Assembly (NCBI RefSeq): GCF_029168945.1
Contig: NC_083610.1
Coordinates: 52,895,929 to 52,959,928 of the forward strand
Direction of reading: 5' to 3'
DNA: 64,000 nt
Source of the DNA: Cannabis sativa
Lineage: Eukaryota > Streptophyta > Magnoliopsida > Rosales > Cannabaceae
Of the stretch, positions 1 through 12,209 are shown piece after piece. Position 1 is the stretch's first letter; each line of letters opens with the position of its first letter. The notes below the pieces were generated by a model. It made no database searches, was not told the DNA's origin, and saw only the letters and a list, made by a program, of their open reading frames with translations. Both the position numbers and the translations under genes were made by a program.

Positions 1-1379
1 AGTTGGAAGAAGGGCAAAATATGAAGAGACGATTCATAATGACTCTCGAAACTGTACAAACACCAGAATCAAAGGATGCGTTTTTTCTAAGAAAATATTT
101 TGACAAAAATACCCTCTGTAATTATTAAAAAGCTCTTTTTACTAAAAAAGAACTTTGTAAGGAGAAATTGTTATACTCAAAATTCAGCTGCCACCTCAAT
201 GCACGACACGTGTCAAAATAAAGGGAATGTAAATCGATGCCATTACTTTTATAGAATAACTCATTAATTACGTAAGTATCAGAGTATATTTGTAACTCGC
301 TGACTATAAGGTCTTAGGCAAGGAATCAATGTACAAATTGGCATTTAGTATATTAGCGAGAAACCATATGTCACTAAATGCGAATAGTGAGGCACCAAAG
401 AAAGCGACCTGTATCAATCATGGACATGCTTAGCGTACAATGAACAAACTAACTGTAAAAGTCGGATTGGCTCAAGAGCAACTAAGCGAGGTGACCATCT
501 CGCTATGGGAAGACTTCCTATAGCTTCATCCGCTAACGGTAACGAGGCTTACAACCCTGGCGAGTTAGAATGGTTCTTTTTAAATAAGAACCGCGAGCGA
601 CACCAAACATACATTGTCGACCTTGGAAAGAAGAATGGCCCCAGCTTGCTATTGGGATCAATGTAACCAAGTTTCTATTGAGACATCTCCAGATACAACA
701 GCTTAAGATGTGTTCAATACACGATTATTTTGACCCAGTAAAAGCAAGAAAATCACAGCTATGCGATTTTCAAATCATAAACTGCATTTATATTACGCGA
801 TATGTAATCAAATCCCACGATTTTAGGGATAATTGCTGTAAACATATTCCGGTCAACTTTGTAATTAATTATCGACTATGTAATTATAAATAGTGACAAA
901 CAAGAGCAAAAAAGGGACAAAAAAACTCATACAGGAAAGTTCCTAAAATAAAATCAGAAATCTGAATAAGATTGACTCGTGGACTATACAGAATTTAAAC
1001 TGCAAAACCACGTAAAAAACCTTCTATTCATATATTATTTTTCTATAGCTTTTATTTTTTCTGTGTGAAATTAATATCGTGAGGCTCAATTTTAGTTAAC
1101 GAAAATATGCGTTAACACTACCTATGATGACACGAAGACTAGGTCGTGAAACAATAATATGCACAAATCATTATCAACATGACTTTCATCTATATAACCA
1201 AAAGCAAGCAAAATAATAAGAATAACAAAAGAACATATTCCATTTTTATTTTCTAGAAAATCTGATAGCATAACGACTGTATTTTGAATAAATTCGAAAA
1301 TCATAACCTGCATAATTATTTGTACAAAAATATATTTGGCACTCAGTGCCTTAGAACACTCCAGAAAAATATACAGATT
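1..1379. other. No recognisable gene or element
   Basis: I read this stretch on both strands and recognised no coding family, terminal repeat or RNA gene. The only reading frames over 60 codons (678-893 plus, 1122-1313 minus) have no family resemblance. About 300-660 is less AT-rich than its surroundings. It could be the far side of the gypsy element cut at 3312, but I found no matching LTR end (CCTTAGATTATTACA) here. Confidence 0.4.
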
Positions 1380-3248
1380 TGTTGGAATTTATTTTACCAG
1401 GATCTAGATTTACTAACATGTATGTTTCATTAACACCCTAAGTATGAATTCTCTAATACGATGAAATTAAACACATAGGATTTTAGAAAACCTTACATTG
1501 ATGGCAGCAAAATAATATGACTCCTTTCACTCAGATTTCTAACCCTTGTTCCTTTTTGTCCCAGAGTAATAACAAGATCTGAGTCTGGATCTCCTTCTTT
1601 CCTTCGAGTTGGTTAACTACCGTCTTCTACACTATGATTGAGTACTTGACTTGCTATGTGTGGGCATGGTACTCTATCACTAAGGCTCGAATTGATGAAG
1701 AACAATGAATAAGGTGTGAAATCACTATAGAAAAGGAGTCTCTCATCTACTAGTTGTTAGAGAATAAAAACTAGGTTTAATTTAGTTGAAGTGAGTTGGA
1801 TGAGAATGACAGCATCATGTTCCTTTTATAGTATTTCAACTAGGGTTTGGGATTTAATTATATGGATTAAAAGAGAATAAAATAATGGGCAAAAAATCAA
1901 ATAAGTGGCCAGCCACACTAATGGGCCTCACTAGCTACAGTTTTTCCATTTTATTTCAACCATTTACCCTTCTTTCAATAATGTTATATTTTCCAATTTT
2001 AATCCTACAAATGTCAAAACTATTTATTTAATAATTATAAATCAAATAAAATTGCAATTTATTTTATTCATTAATTAGACCATACAAAGTCTCTTAATTA
2101 ATAAATAAACCCCAAAACTTCTTTTCTTCATAATTAAGCCCTTGCTTAGTGAAAATTCATAAATAAGACATAGTCTAATTTTAGAATTATAATTGATTGA
2201 TTAAAACTAATTAACTGAGTCTGCAAGCAATATTATCTCAACTAGTGTGTGGACCATGGGGTTATATAATCAAACTTCCAATAAGTAGAACTAGAATTTA
2301 CCAAGTAAATTCTCTAACTTATTATCCTTGCACCACTATAGATTCGATATTGAACTCTTAATTATATAGAACGCTCTATATTTACCAAGATATAGATACA
2401 CTAGAAATTATCAATTGTTACAATCTAAATAGTCAAAGATCATCTATATATGATCTACATCAAATAGGGAAAAATTTACCGTTCTACCTTTCAATACATT
2501 TAATCCTTAAAACACTTAGGTACCTATAAATGATATTTCAGTAAACTAATATAATTACTGAAATGAGGCCTCAATCATTTATCTCAATAAGCTAAGCTCG
2601 AAGAAAATTATTGTTTCACTTCTAAATACTTATAGAAGCTATAGATTCCATATCTATGATTAGCGCTCCCACTCAATTGAACTACCATGTCCTTAATTTG
2701 TATGTCATGAGAAGATCCAATTGGTCGACTTAAACGAACAAATTGAAGAGCATAAATAATAATTAAGCTTGAACATAACGATCTTAGGATTAAGATCTAT
2801 AGACCTAAAGATCAACCGGTGATATTGACTTAGAAAGATATAACGGTAAGTTTATGATATCTTGTCCAAGTTTAATATCGGTCCAATCCGATGTATACTC
2901 CATACATTCAATATTGGCATACTTTGTCAATGTCCTGGAAAGGACATAACACTTATCCAAGGTGTAAGTATACCTTATCGCTGATTATCATGTCAATCTA
3001 AATCTAGTGTACTGACAAATCATGGTACTTAAACTTTTGAACATATAATCATGATTATACTCCACTGTGTTGATAACACTATAATCATGAATAACTATAT
3101 GTTTTGGATTTAATAGAATTTATACATTAAACATATATTCATGAAATAAATCTATGAACCATGCAACTTAAAATGATTTATGATATTTTATTAATTAGTA
3201 AATCCGATTATATTGAAATGTGTTTTATTTAGGGCACAAAACCCAACA
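1380..3248 (-). repeat. LTR of a copia-like element (diverged relative of the 12.4-22.6 kb element)
   Basis: Read on the minus strand this is an LTR of about 1869 bp beginning TGTTGGGTTTTGTGCCC and ending TTCCAACA. It is recognisably related along its length to the LTRs at 12421-14300 and 20765-22642, but clearly diverged. It has TG..CA ends. No second LTR of this copy is in the window, so it is the 3' LTR of a truncated element or a rearranged remnant. It is not a simple solo LTR, because a polypurine tract and some internal sequence remain beside it. Confidence 0.8.
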
Positions 3249-3312
3249 AACTCCCACTTCCACTAATATAAAACTAAAAGTGCATTTCAATTAATCTCAA
3301 CACCTTGATATC
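3249..3312 (-). mobile_element. Polypurine tract and 3' internal tail of the truncated copia-like element
   Basis: On the minus strand this reads an A/G-rich tract (about 3249-3262, GGAAGTGGGAGTT) directly before the LTR. It is preceded by about 50 bp that match the internal 3' end of the complete element at 20700-20764 (shared TATCAAGGTGTTGAGATTA). Similarity stops at about 3312, where gypsy integrase sequence begins. The junction is therefore a deletion or recombination breakpoint. Confidence 0.7.
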
Positions 3313-3933
3313 CAGATCTGCATATTTCTCTAACATACAGTCTGCATACTGATCATTGGAGATATTTGTCCGAACAGGTAAAGAGTGTGCTGACTTTGTA
3401 AACCTGTCAACTATGACCCACACAGAGTCATACTGTCTCGTAGTCCTAGGTAATCCAACTACAAAGTCCATGGTAATGTCTTACCACATCCATTCCGGAT
3501 GGTTCAATGGTTGTAGCAAACCTGCAGGCCTCTAATGTTCAGCTTTCACTTGTTAATAGGTTAAACACTTTACAATGTACTTTGCTATATCGTTCTTCAT
3601 TTTAGGCAACCAATACATGGACTTAATGTCTTGATACATTTTTATTGTCCCCGAATGAATAGAATAAGGAGTTGCATGAGACTTATTAAGAATTTCTCTC
3701 TTGATATCATCATCCACAGGAACACAAACACAGTTCATAAATCGTAACATCTCGTTACTATCCACCGTAAAGTCATTAGTCTTTCCAGCTGAAATCTTGT
3801 CCCAAGACTTCACGAAATATGGATCTTGATATTTTGCTTCTTTAATTCTTTCCAGAAGAGTAGATTGCAAGGTGATGTTAGCTAACCATCCCACAACAAA
3901 CTCGATGTTAGCTCGGGTCATTGTATCTGCCAT
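3313..3933 (-). pseudogene. Gypsy integrase, N-terminal zinc region and start of catalytic core (truncated)
   Basis: Two minus-strand frames (3553-3933 and about 3313-3471) cover the integrase N-terminal HHCC region and the beginning of the catalytic core, whose first part (MDFVVGLPRT, IVDRFTKSAH) is plain. The second core Asp and the Glu are absent because the copia-like tail begins at about 3312. The open frame runs on into that foreign tail (to 3274), giving a meaningless chimeric C-terminus. In a working element this enzyme would insert the cDNA into the genome. Confidence 0.8.
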
Positions 3934-4089
3934 TTGCTTGGATATCTATTTCATTGTATTCATCTGGTTCTGACCTTTCCTACTTAGGGCATCAGCTACA
4001 ACATTGGCCTTCCCAGGATGATAAAGGATTTCACAGTCATAATCCTTTACCAGCTCAAGCCAATGCCTTTTCCTCATGTTCATGTCTTT

Positions 4090-4275
4090 CTAGGTAAACA
4101 AGTATTTCAGACTTTTATGATCAGTGTAAATCTCAAATTTCTCGCCATATAAGTAATGTCGCCAAATATTTAGCGCAAATACTACTGCTGTGAGCTTTAG
4201 ATCGTGAGTAGGGTACCTCTGCTCGTACTCTCTTAACTGTCGAGAAGCATAAGTTATTACCTTTCCAGTTTGCAT
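4090..4275 (-). pseudogene. Gypsy RNase H fragment
   Basis: This minus-strand frame carries RNase H hallmarks of Ty3/gypsy elements: [10 protein letters not shown] near the start and [11 protein letters not shown] at the end, with TDH as the catalytic context. It lies immediately downstream of reverse transcriptase in element order. It is separated from its neighbours by stops. The intact domain would remove the RNA template during reverse transcription. Confidence 0.8.
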
Positions 4276-4293
4276 AAGTACACAACCTAGACC

Positions 4294-5390
4294 TTATCTC
4301 AAGGCATCACAATAAATGACGAACTTTTCCTTATCAAACGAAAGAGTTAATACTGGAGCAGTAATCAAGCGTTGCTTTAACTCTTGAAAAATTTTCTCAC
4401 ACCGATCTGTCCAAACAAATTTTAAATTCTTCTGGGTCAGTTCCGTTAAAGGTGTTTCTATTTTCAAGAAACCTTCAACGAACCGATGATAGTAACTAGC
4501 TAGACCCCAAAAGCTTCTATCCTCAGTAGCTAATTTTGGTGTTGGCCAATCCCGAACAGCTTCGATTTTGGCCGGATTGACCTTGATCCCATATTTATCC
4601 ACTATGTGCCCTAAGAAAGAGACACGTGATAACCAAAACTCACACTTCTTGAATTTAGCATAGAACTTTTGATCCTGCAATCGCTGAAGTACTAATCTGA
4701 GATGTAATTCATATTCTTCCTCTAATTCAGAATAAACCAGAATGTCATCAATGAACACTCTTACATGCTTGTCCAGGAAATCTTTGAATACAAGGTTAAT
4801 AAGATCCATGAATACAGTCGGGGCATTGGTGAGTCCAAAAGACATCACCAGAAACTCGTAATGTCCATACCAAGTACAAAATGCAGTCTTCAGGATATCC
4901 TCTTCTTGAATTCTTAACTGATGGTCACCGAAGTGAAGGTCGATCTTTGAAAAGACTGTCTTACCCTTCAACTAGTCAGACAAGTCATCAATTCGGGTAG
5001 AGAATATTTATTCTTGATAGTGAGATTATTCAGTTCCCAATAATCGATGCACATTTGAAGCGACGCATCTTTATTTTTCACAAATAACACTGGAGCACCC
5101 CAAGGAGAATAACTCAGCCTGATAAATCCCAAGTTGAGTAATTCTTGAAGTTTGATCTTTAACTCTTTCAATTCTACTGGGGCCATTCGATAAGGTGCTT
5201 TTGAAACTGGTTCTGCTCCTGGAACTAACTCTATAACGAATTTAATCTCTCTGGAAGGTGGTAATTCAGGTAAATCCTTTAGAAATACATCTAGAAATTT
5301 ACACACCAACCACGTATTTTCAGGTCTAGTTGACATAGGTTGGCTAGTATCCACTGTAGTTACTAGGAATCCTAGGCAACCTCTGCACAT
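4294..5390 (-). pseudogene. Gypsy reverse transcriptase, broken
   Basis: Two minus-strand frames (4968-5390, then 4294-4971) make up a reverse transcriptase. The first holds the fingers region with a decayed primer-grip side ([10 protein letters not shown] in place of the usual CVDYRALN). The second holds FSKIDLHFG, the MSFGLTNAP motif and the catalytic FIDDILVYS, followed by the connection region ([11 protein letters not shown]). The two frames are not continuous, and the palm motif LRSGYHQ has become LHFGDHQ. The copy is therefore not functional. Confidence 0.85.
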
Positions 5391-5656
5391 CAGATCTCTA
5401 GCTCTTAAGATTGTTATTCTAGGTATACGCTATCCGTGTACCTTACCAACAAACACCGTTAGATTAGCACTATCAGGTTCAAACACTACCATCTTCTTCT
5501 TACAGTCAATCGTTGCCCCTTACTTGGACAAGAAATCCATTCCTACAATTATATCAAAATTAGATAATTGTAACTCTATCAGGTTGGAAGTTAATTCATA
5601 ACCATCAATCCAAAAAAGACAAAGACCTAATCCACCGAGTAGATACAATTAGGTCT

Positions 5657-5854
5657 CTAGAGGGTAACAGGGTACCAAACCCCCAAAGCATACACATTAA
5701 ACAGTTTATGAAAACTCTTAATTACTCTACTTGATACATAAGAATGAGTAGCTCCAAAATCAAATAATACTGAATAAGAACAACCGTTTATAGACAACTG
5801 ACTTGTCACCACTAATGGACTAGCATCAGCGTCAACTTGAGTCATAGTAAACAA
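5657..5854 (-). pseudogene. Gypsy aspartic protease fragment
   Basis: This minus-strand frame contains LFDFGATHSYVS, equivalent to the DSGATHSF active-site loop of retroelement proteases. The catalytic Asp-Ser-Gly reads Asp-Phe-Gly, a damaging change. It lies between the zinc knuckle and reverse transcriptase, as expected for a gypsy pol polyprotein. Confidence 0.75.
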
Positions 5855-5941
5855 ACGCCCTGGGTTTTGATTGTTGTTCTTCTTTGGTTCTTATTTCTTG
5901 GATTACGGACAGTCTCTAATAAAATGGCTCACCATACAGTA

Positions 5942-7028
5942 CTAGGAATATGTTTTAGCTCGGCACTCACCGTGATGGTGCTTCTTGCATTTAGGACACT
6001 CCAGGTAAGTTCTTAATGTTAACACACGACCCTGATGGCCACCTCTATTTCCACAAAACTTTCTATCACCTCCTGGTATTCTGGAAGCTTCAGCCTTCCG
6101 CTTATGGTCCGGGTTACCACTGTCAGTCCCCTTACTGACACTACCACCCACACTAGGGTTTGAAGCCGTGACGACATCCTTAGCAGCCTGCTCTTTAATC
6201 ACATGTTGTTCTACCTCTACAGCAATTAGTACCAACTCAACCACTTTCTTGTATAACGTATCATGATCGGTGGTAATTTTTCAAGTCCTGACTGATAGTG
6301 GCATTCAATCCCCTCAAATATTTCTATTTCCAGGTGAAGTCCGTTGGTACTAGGTCACAAGTGAACTTGGATAGGCAATCAAACTCTAGGGTATACTCAG
6401 CCACTATCCTCTTACCTTGAGCCAATTTCACAAAATCTTCCATATGTGATGTTCTGATGGCAATGTTATAAAATTCTTCCTCAAACAGGCTCTTGAATTC
6501 GTCCCAAGACATGATGATAACATCTCGAGTCTGTCCCACAATATCCCACCAGACGCGGGCATGCTCTTGAAACATGAATGCAGCATAATCAACTCGTCCA
6601 GTTCATGTCACCCCCATATTATCCAGTATACGAGTAATAGTGCCCATCCACTGCTCTACCTTAATGATATCAGTACCTCCCAAAAATGTTGGAGGTTGGA
6701 GCTTGACAAAATGCTCAAAAACTAAGTCTCGATGTTGTAGTACAAATCTTGGGTTACCCACCACTGGAATAGGAGCTTGTGGTAACACTTGTTCAACTGG
6801 AGTTGCCTGGGCCGATTACCTAAACAAACGTAACTCATCTTCTTGACAAAGTATGATGCTTCACATTTCGAGGAACATTTGCTACCAGTCAGTATGTGGA
6901 TTAGCATTGTTAACCTCCGCATTATCTCATGGATTCTACAGAGGCTCATGCTGTGCTTGTGGATTGGTTTGGTCATTACCGGGCTCTACGTGCTCGCCCT
7001 ATGGTCTAGATGATTGATTAGGGTCCAT
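5942..7028 (-). pseudogene. Gypsy gag with CCHC zinc knuckle, broken
   Basis: Minus-strand frames 6722-6976, 6603-6788, 6324-6575 and 5942-6244 together form a gag capsid protein. The start is at 7026-7028 (MDPNQ). The capsid region includes FVKLQPPTFLGG and the W-rich HARVWWDIV. The knuckle near 5960-6000 reads CPKCKKHHHGEC (C-x2-C-x4-H-x4-C). Stops and frame changes interrupt it at several points. Gag would form the particle in which reverse transcription occurs. Confidence 0.8.
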
Positions 7029-7350
7029 TTTTCTCAAATAGCCCTGAAATAAACAACCCCGGCGAGTTAGGCACCGAAACTACACTTACACACTTATTGC
7101 CTTAATCCTAACTCATACATATAATTTCTCTTTTAAAATAAACATTTATCAATTTAATCACTAATCATGCTTTTCACACAACATTTCATTTTCTAGATGC
7201 TCATATGTTGCCTACAACAAAAAATGGTAAACATAAATCACAAAAGCAGTAAAGCATTTACTCTCAATACTAACTGCACCACAAGTCGAGCTTGTCTTTG
7301 AAGATGATTGTACATATTCAGCTGATCTACAGGAAGTTTAAAAACCTTGG

Positions 7351-7363
7351 CGCTTTGATACCA
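7351..7363 (-). other. Primer binding site (initiator-Met tRNA type)
   Basis: On the minus strand TGGTATCAAAGCG lies three bases inside the LTR boundary. It matches the plant initiator-Met primer site TGGTATCAGAGC at 11 of 12 positions. This fixes the direction of the element and the inner LTR edge. Confidence 0.85.
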
Positions 7364-7366
7364 AAT

Positions 7367-9603
7367 TGTAACGCCCTAACAATAGGAACACCATGAACGG
7401 TGACTAAACATATGTTGATCCCGCTAAAACGGGATTAATAAAGCTAAGAGTAGAATTTTAAACTTTAAAATAAATATAGAGTAAAATTATAACTTGTAAT
7501 TATTTAACTTCACAAACATTCAAAAGGTCACATTTTGTTTCGAGATCCCGTAAAAACTTTTCAAAATATTACAAGTTATCATTACACGCTGACCTAAGCG
7601 GTAAAAGCTGAGATTACAACTTTCTTCTAGTAAACCCAACCTTCGTGGTCTAGTATGGCTCGAACATGTACAATACACAGCTAAGCCCTCAAACTCATGG
7701 CTGATCAATAACAGATTTACCATTTCTTGCACAGTAGAGCACCCGTGAGCTAAGCCCAGCAAGACAGTATAAATAATAATATGCATAATAATCAAAAACC
7801 TCATAATTATTGATGCCACTGCATCTATCGTCTATTTGACATAGACCTACGTGTTACGCTTACACGTCTATTTACATAAGGTCTTAGAACGGTTTATCTC
7901 GATTCTAATTACCGAGTCTATCCTAATGATGCCTTATGTGCATAATTCTTTATCTCAACATATATAGTATAGTATTGCATTCAAAATCATTTAAATACTA
8001 GAGTAGTAACCCTAGATCACAAAACTGTTTGCTTTTAGGGTAATAACCCTAATCCCAGTTTTCTCACATAATATACGCATAATAACATACATGATTGCTG
8101 CTACACTTAACTCTATGTGCTAGCTTACTGTCTTACATGGTAATTCAAGTATGTGGAGATATCAAACCCCTGAGTGTTCCTGAGCAAGCGCCGATAATCT
8201 TAGTCACATGTTCTCGAGATTTCACAAATAGGGCTAATCCTAAATTCAATTTCACATAAACACATTATTTTCATTCCATTTATAGATTAACATATTGAGC
8301 TCAAAACGAGCTTTCTAATGATATCAAGAACGTCCAAAATGGAGTCCCGAGTCAAAAGTTACAGCAAAAACAAGAAACTGAAAATTCTCAAAAAAATAGG
8401 GCCTCGCGTGGCGAGCCAAGCCATGGCCTCGGCTGCCCAACCTGTTGGACCACACCGCGGCGAGCCAGATCGTGGCTGTGGCGAGGGACCCTAGAACCCC
8501 AAAAATTACCATTTTCTCGAACACTCAAAAATCATTCCAAATCATACCAAAACCTTATCAACACCATACACAAACTCAAAATCAAAACTACAATCACCCT
8601 ATCCATGATCAACAACAATTCTAAGCCAAAAACAAAGCGTAAAATCATAGTTACAACACCTAAAGCATGCTACACAACCATACATGCACAACATAACACA
8701 AACTTTAAAACTTAAACATTCAAAGCAACAAAACCCAGAATGTCAAGTGATTAGCCCAGAAAATCACAGTGCAAACCTAGATTTACACATCCTAAACTCA
8801 ACCAAAACTTCCCAAGACAACAAAGATGCACCTAGCATGAATCTACTAGAAATAATATAGCCAAAAACACCACAAATCATACTATTCTCAACAACATGCA
8901 TCTAATCACATATGAACATAAAGAACAACTTAGAAGAGCTCCAAATATCAGAAATTCAGAATAAAAAGATCAAGAATCATTACCTTAAGTTTTTTCCCAA
9001 GCTTCAAGCACAAGAATCACACAAAAATCAAGCTCTTTTCTTCCAAATCAATTGAAATCAAATAGAGAGGGTGAGAGAGAGGGGGTCGGCTAAGAGGGGT
9101 TCATACCTAGAAAATGGTTTTCTAATTTTCCAAAAAATGATATTGTTGATTATTAACTTATGTGGTTAAAAGAACAAAATGCCCCCAAGGCCAAATATAT
9201 CCATAAACATATATACAAGGGCAAAATTGTCATTTCACTCACACAAAACTATAAAATTAATCACATTAATTCAAATTTTCTCATTTATTTTGGGCCCCGA
9301 ACCCGATTCGGACAAAAATACTCAATTGTAACTCTCGCTAACTTGTCAGAAATACCTATTGATAGACAGAATAAACATACTATATAATAATATAGTACAT
9401 AAACACATTATATCATTAAATTACGATTTTACCCTTTTCATGTCAAAATTATGAAAATTCTCTTGGCACACCAACAGGGTCTTAAAATGCAATACATCAT
9501 AACAGTTTCACATATTAAATTATATAATAATATAATTCCTAATTATCACATAATTAATCTAGTTAGGGCTACTAATTCGAATATTAAACCTTAGATTATT
9601 ACA
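7367..9603 (-). repeat. 5' LTR of the Tekay-like gypsy element
   Basis: Read on the minus strand, this 2237-bp sequence begins TGTAATAATCTAAGG and ends GTTAGGGCGTTACA, so it has TG..CA ends and ends three bases before the primer binding site. The matching 3' LTR is missing from the window. Short open frames inside it (such as 7520-7819 and 8324-8524 minus) have no coding character. Confidence 0.8.
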
Positions 9604-9639
9604 CTTTATGTCCTACAATATTGTATAGTCTTGGCTTTC

Positions 9640-10140
9640 ATCTAAATGAGCCTATCCTTCTCAACGATGCCAGCATCCAAGGTGGTAGCCTGGTCTTCAG
9701 CGAGCCGGTGAAGTGCCTCAGCTAAGTCAACCTTGGCCTCCAGCCCCTTGATGATATTGTTTTTGCCCTAAAGTTCTTGAAGTTTAACAGACATTTGGTT
9801 CTTAAAGGCCTCCTTGGCTCCTTTGGCCTCCTTGAGCTATGGGCAAGGGTAGAAAATGCAGATTCCAGCTCAGCGCAATGGGCCTTGACCTTTTCCTCCA
9901 TTTTTTTTCTTGGAGTCCTCCTTATAGTCATTGAACTTCTGCAAATATTTCTTATTAGCCTTGGCATCTGCTTCACCATAGTACTGTTCGACCTCTTGGA
10001 TGTTCTTGTTGATCTTTTCCATGGCCTCCTTCTTGATGTTCTCAATTTGGGCCTCCAGTGTCTGTCGGGTGGCCAAGAAAAGTTCAAGCTGAACTGCCAT
10101 AAAGCTCACTTATTTGCATGCTCCGCGAGAACCGCCATCT
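9640..10140 (-). pseudogene. Broken coiled-coil gene, family not recognised
   Basis: The minus strand carries a protein-like sequence in at least three frames. It starts at MAVLAEHAN (about 10140), moves into LELFLATRQTLEAQIENIKKEA and a Lys/Glu-rich stretch (EEKVKAHCAELESAF), and finishes with GLEAKVDLAEALHRLAED near 9700. The hydrophobic and charged spacing suggests a long coiled coil. One frame change falls at an A-rich run near 9903 and another near 9840, and a stop interrupts the third part. Such coiled-coil tails occur in plant transposon-encoded proteins, but I cannot name the family. A TATAAATAG on the minus strand near 10400 could have been its promoter. Confidence 0.5.
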
Positions 10141-10144
10141 AAAA

Positions 10145-10984
10145 TAAGAGATGTATAGCAAGTGATGTGTGAGCATTCTAAACATTATATACACCACATG
10201 TGTATAGCAAGTAAATCACCAAATTTGAACAAAATTTTACACATTTTCCCAAAAGCTTATTTCTTTCTACCACAAGCCCTTACGGAAAATGAAGGAATAG
10301 AAATAATTTTGGATTTATCAAGCCTAAAGAGAATTTCTAGCAATATGCTCTCCTGATAGTGTGTCCCAATATGAAACACTTAGGTCTCTATTTATAGTGT
10401 AGGTGAATTACATTTCAATCTCTCACCCAAATGACTATTACTAGTCAAAATATGGTCAGAAATGGGATACAATGCGTTGGCTTGAATATAGAAAACATCC
10501 CCACTTAAGAGGTGAAAAACGTTCTTTAAAAATATGTATTCAAGTGACATGTTGCATAGGATGAATTATGCACGCCATTTTTGAAATCTCGTAACACTCC
10601 TTAAGTATTCCCATATGCATGTTTAGGCGACATATGGCCTGATGTGTTCTAACAAAGAACAATGAAGATCTTCGTAACTCTTCTTCATGCTAACTCTCTC
10701 ACAAATATTCTAACACTTATTTTAATAATATAAATATTATAAGCGTTTTATAATAGATATATTATCACTTATATTAATCTCCTAATAATTTTATAATAAC
10801 TCATTTATTTATACAATTTAAGTAAATGTATTTCATAGATTATAAATGCTATTTCAGATTTTGTAACTTTCCTTTTGTTACTTTTTTAGTGTTTAATTAA
10901 ATTTTATAATATAATTTAATGACTAATCCTACATAAATATATAAGCCACATTTTAATATTTTAATCAATTTAATATTACACCAA
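10145..10984. other. Non-coding, increasingly AT-rich
   Basis: No gene is recognised. The motif TGTATAGCAAGT occurs twice (10151 and 10201). A TATA-like sequence (minus TATAAATAG, about 10392-10400) lies upstream of the broken coiled-coil gene. From 10700 the sequence is AT-rich without clear repeats. Confidence 0.4.
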
Positions 10985-11246
10985 ATAATATAACATGGCT
11001 CACTTGGGAAAGAAATTGTGCTACCACAAAATATAGAGGCCTTGGTTTTTAAAATTTGGTTAATTTAATAAGGCTATTTTTGAAAAACAAGCATTGAGGT
11101 TGTACGCCAACATCTTTCCCTCTCCACAATGTTTCTAACAGGCATTTCCTATCCCCATTGGTCATTCTTGGAGGCTAACGTGACTTAGTAATGCCTCTTT
11201 TGTTTGGAAGATTATTTCTTGAGGTTGGGAATTATGGAGATCGGCT
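10985..11246 (+). pseudogene. LINE fragment 1 (region after reverse transcriptase)
   Basis: Translated with frame changes, this plus-strand stretch matches the conserved region between reverse transcriptase and RNase H of plant L1-type LINEs: RGLGF, FNKAIFEKQALRLY, a YP..SFLEA-like segment and a W-rich tail. It is heavily decayed. The sequence resumes after the hAT insertion at 12218, which shows the LINE was there first. Confidence 0.55.
11239..11246. repeat. 8-bp target site duplication GATCGGCT (left copy)
   Basis: GATCGGCT at 11239-11246 is repeated exactly at 12210-12217, immediately outside the hAT element. An 8-bp duplication is the hallmark of hAT insertion. Confidence 0.9.
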
Positions 11247-12209
11247 TAGGGCTGAACATTTAGACCCGCAAACCCGAAAACCCGGCAACCCGCCCCGACC
11301 CGCTGCCGAAAAAAAGCCGAAAAATTAAAAACCCGTGTAGTCGGGCCAGGTCCAACCCGAAAATGCTCCACATGGGTGTCGGGTTTGGGTTTTAATAAAA
11401 TGCAAATATTAATTCGGGTGTTAATCCGAAACCCAAAAATTAGGCACAATTGCATAGATTTTCGTAATAGGAAAGCTGAAGGTACAATTTTTTCATTTAT
11501 TATGAAATAAAAATGTGTAAGAGAGGCTATCTATCTTCACGTTTGTAACTGTCTCACCTACAAAAGTATGTCATAATCGTACGTGGGTATAAAAATAGCT
11601 ACTGAACAAAGTTCAAGTCATTTTCCTTGGGAAACTAAGTTTTTTTAAAAAAAACCAAATGAACATACCTGCGTATTGGAGTATATAAATATATATATAT
11701 ATAACATTTTGGGAAACTAAGTTTGTTTTTCTATTTATTTTTTAAATAATATTTTCATTAAAATAAAATAAACACCTTGGGAAACAAAGCATTTAAAGTC
11801 TACAGACCAAACAGTGAGATTATTCATCTTCCTCTCGTCTAAGTGCATTGAAAAGCTAAGTTTGTTTTACTATTTATTTTTTAAATAATATTTTCATTAA
11901 AATAAAAATAAAAATGTTATTATAATATTATTTGTACATTTTTTTTTTGTTCTTTGACAGTGGTAGTGGTTCATATATGAACTTTTCATTGTGAGTGAAA
12001 TGACACCAAACCATAGAAGTTTTTTATGCAAATATTGATTCGGGTGTTAATCCGAACCCGACCATAGTAAACCCGCCATACCCGACCCGAAATCCGATGG
12101 ACCCGACCACCCGAAAATCGGGTTCGGTTACACATTTTAAACACCCGAAATCCGAAAGCCCGAACCCGACCATCCGAAAACCCGAATACCCGACCCGTGT
12201 GCAGCCCTA
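11247..12209. mobile_element. Non-autonomous hAT transposon, 963 bp
   Basis: The element starts TAGGGCTGAACA and its other end, reversed, reads TAGGGCTGCACA, a terminal inverted repeat matching at 11 of 12 bases. It is bracketed by a perfect 8-bp duplication. Both sub-terminal regions are rich in CCCGAAACCCG-type repeats (about 11270-11420 and 12040-12200), as in plant hAT elements. There is no transposase, so it depends on enzyme made elsewhere. An internal segment of about 55 bp starting CTAAGTTTGTTTT occurs twice (about 11716 and 11857). Confidence 0.9.

Larger units (their letters stand above)
3313..9603 (-). mobile_element. Truncated Ty3/gypsy retrotransposon, Tekay/Del-like
   Basis: This is a minus-strand gypsy element with 5' LTR (7367-9603), primer binding site, gag, zinc knuckle, protease, reverse transcriptase, RNase H and the first part of integrase, in that order. 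It is cut inside the integrase core at about 3312, so the integrase C-terminus, any chromodomain and the 3' LTR are missing. The 2.2-kb LTR and the gag and integrase style point to the Tekay (Del) group, by impression only. Many stops and frameshifts break the polyprotein, so the copy is dead. No target duplication can be tested because one end is lost. Confidence 0.85.

Noticed and set aside
1..1379. Search for the missing 3' LTR of the Tekay-like element to the left of the copia LTR
   Set aside because: No sequence ending CCTTAGATTATTACA or matching 7367-9603 was found, so a simple insertion of the copia-like element into an otherwise complete gypsy element is not supported.
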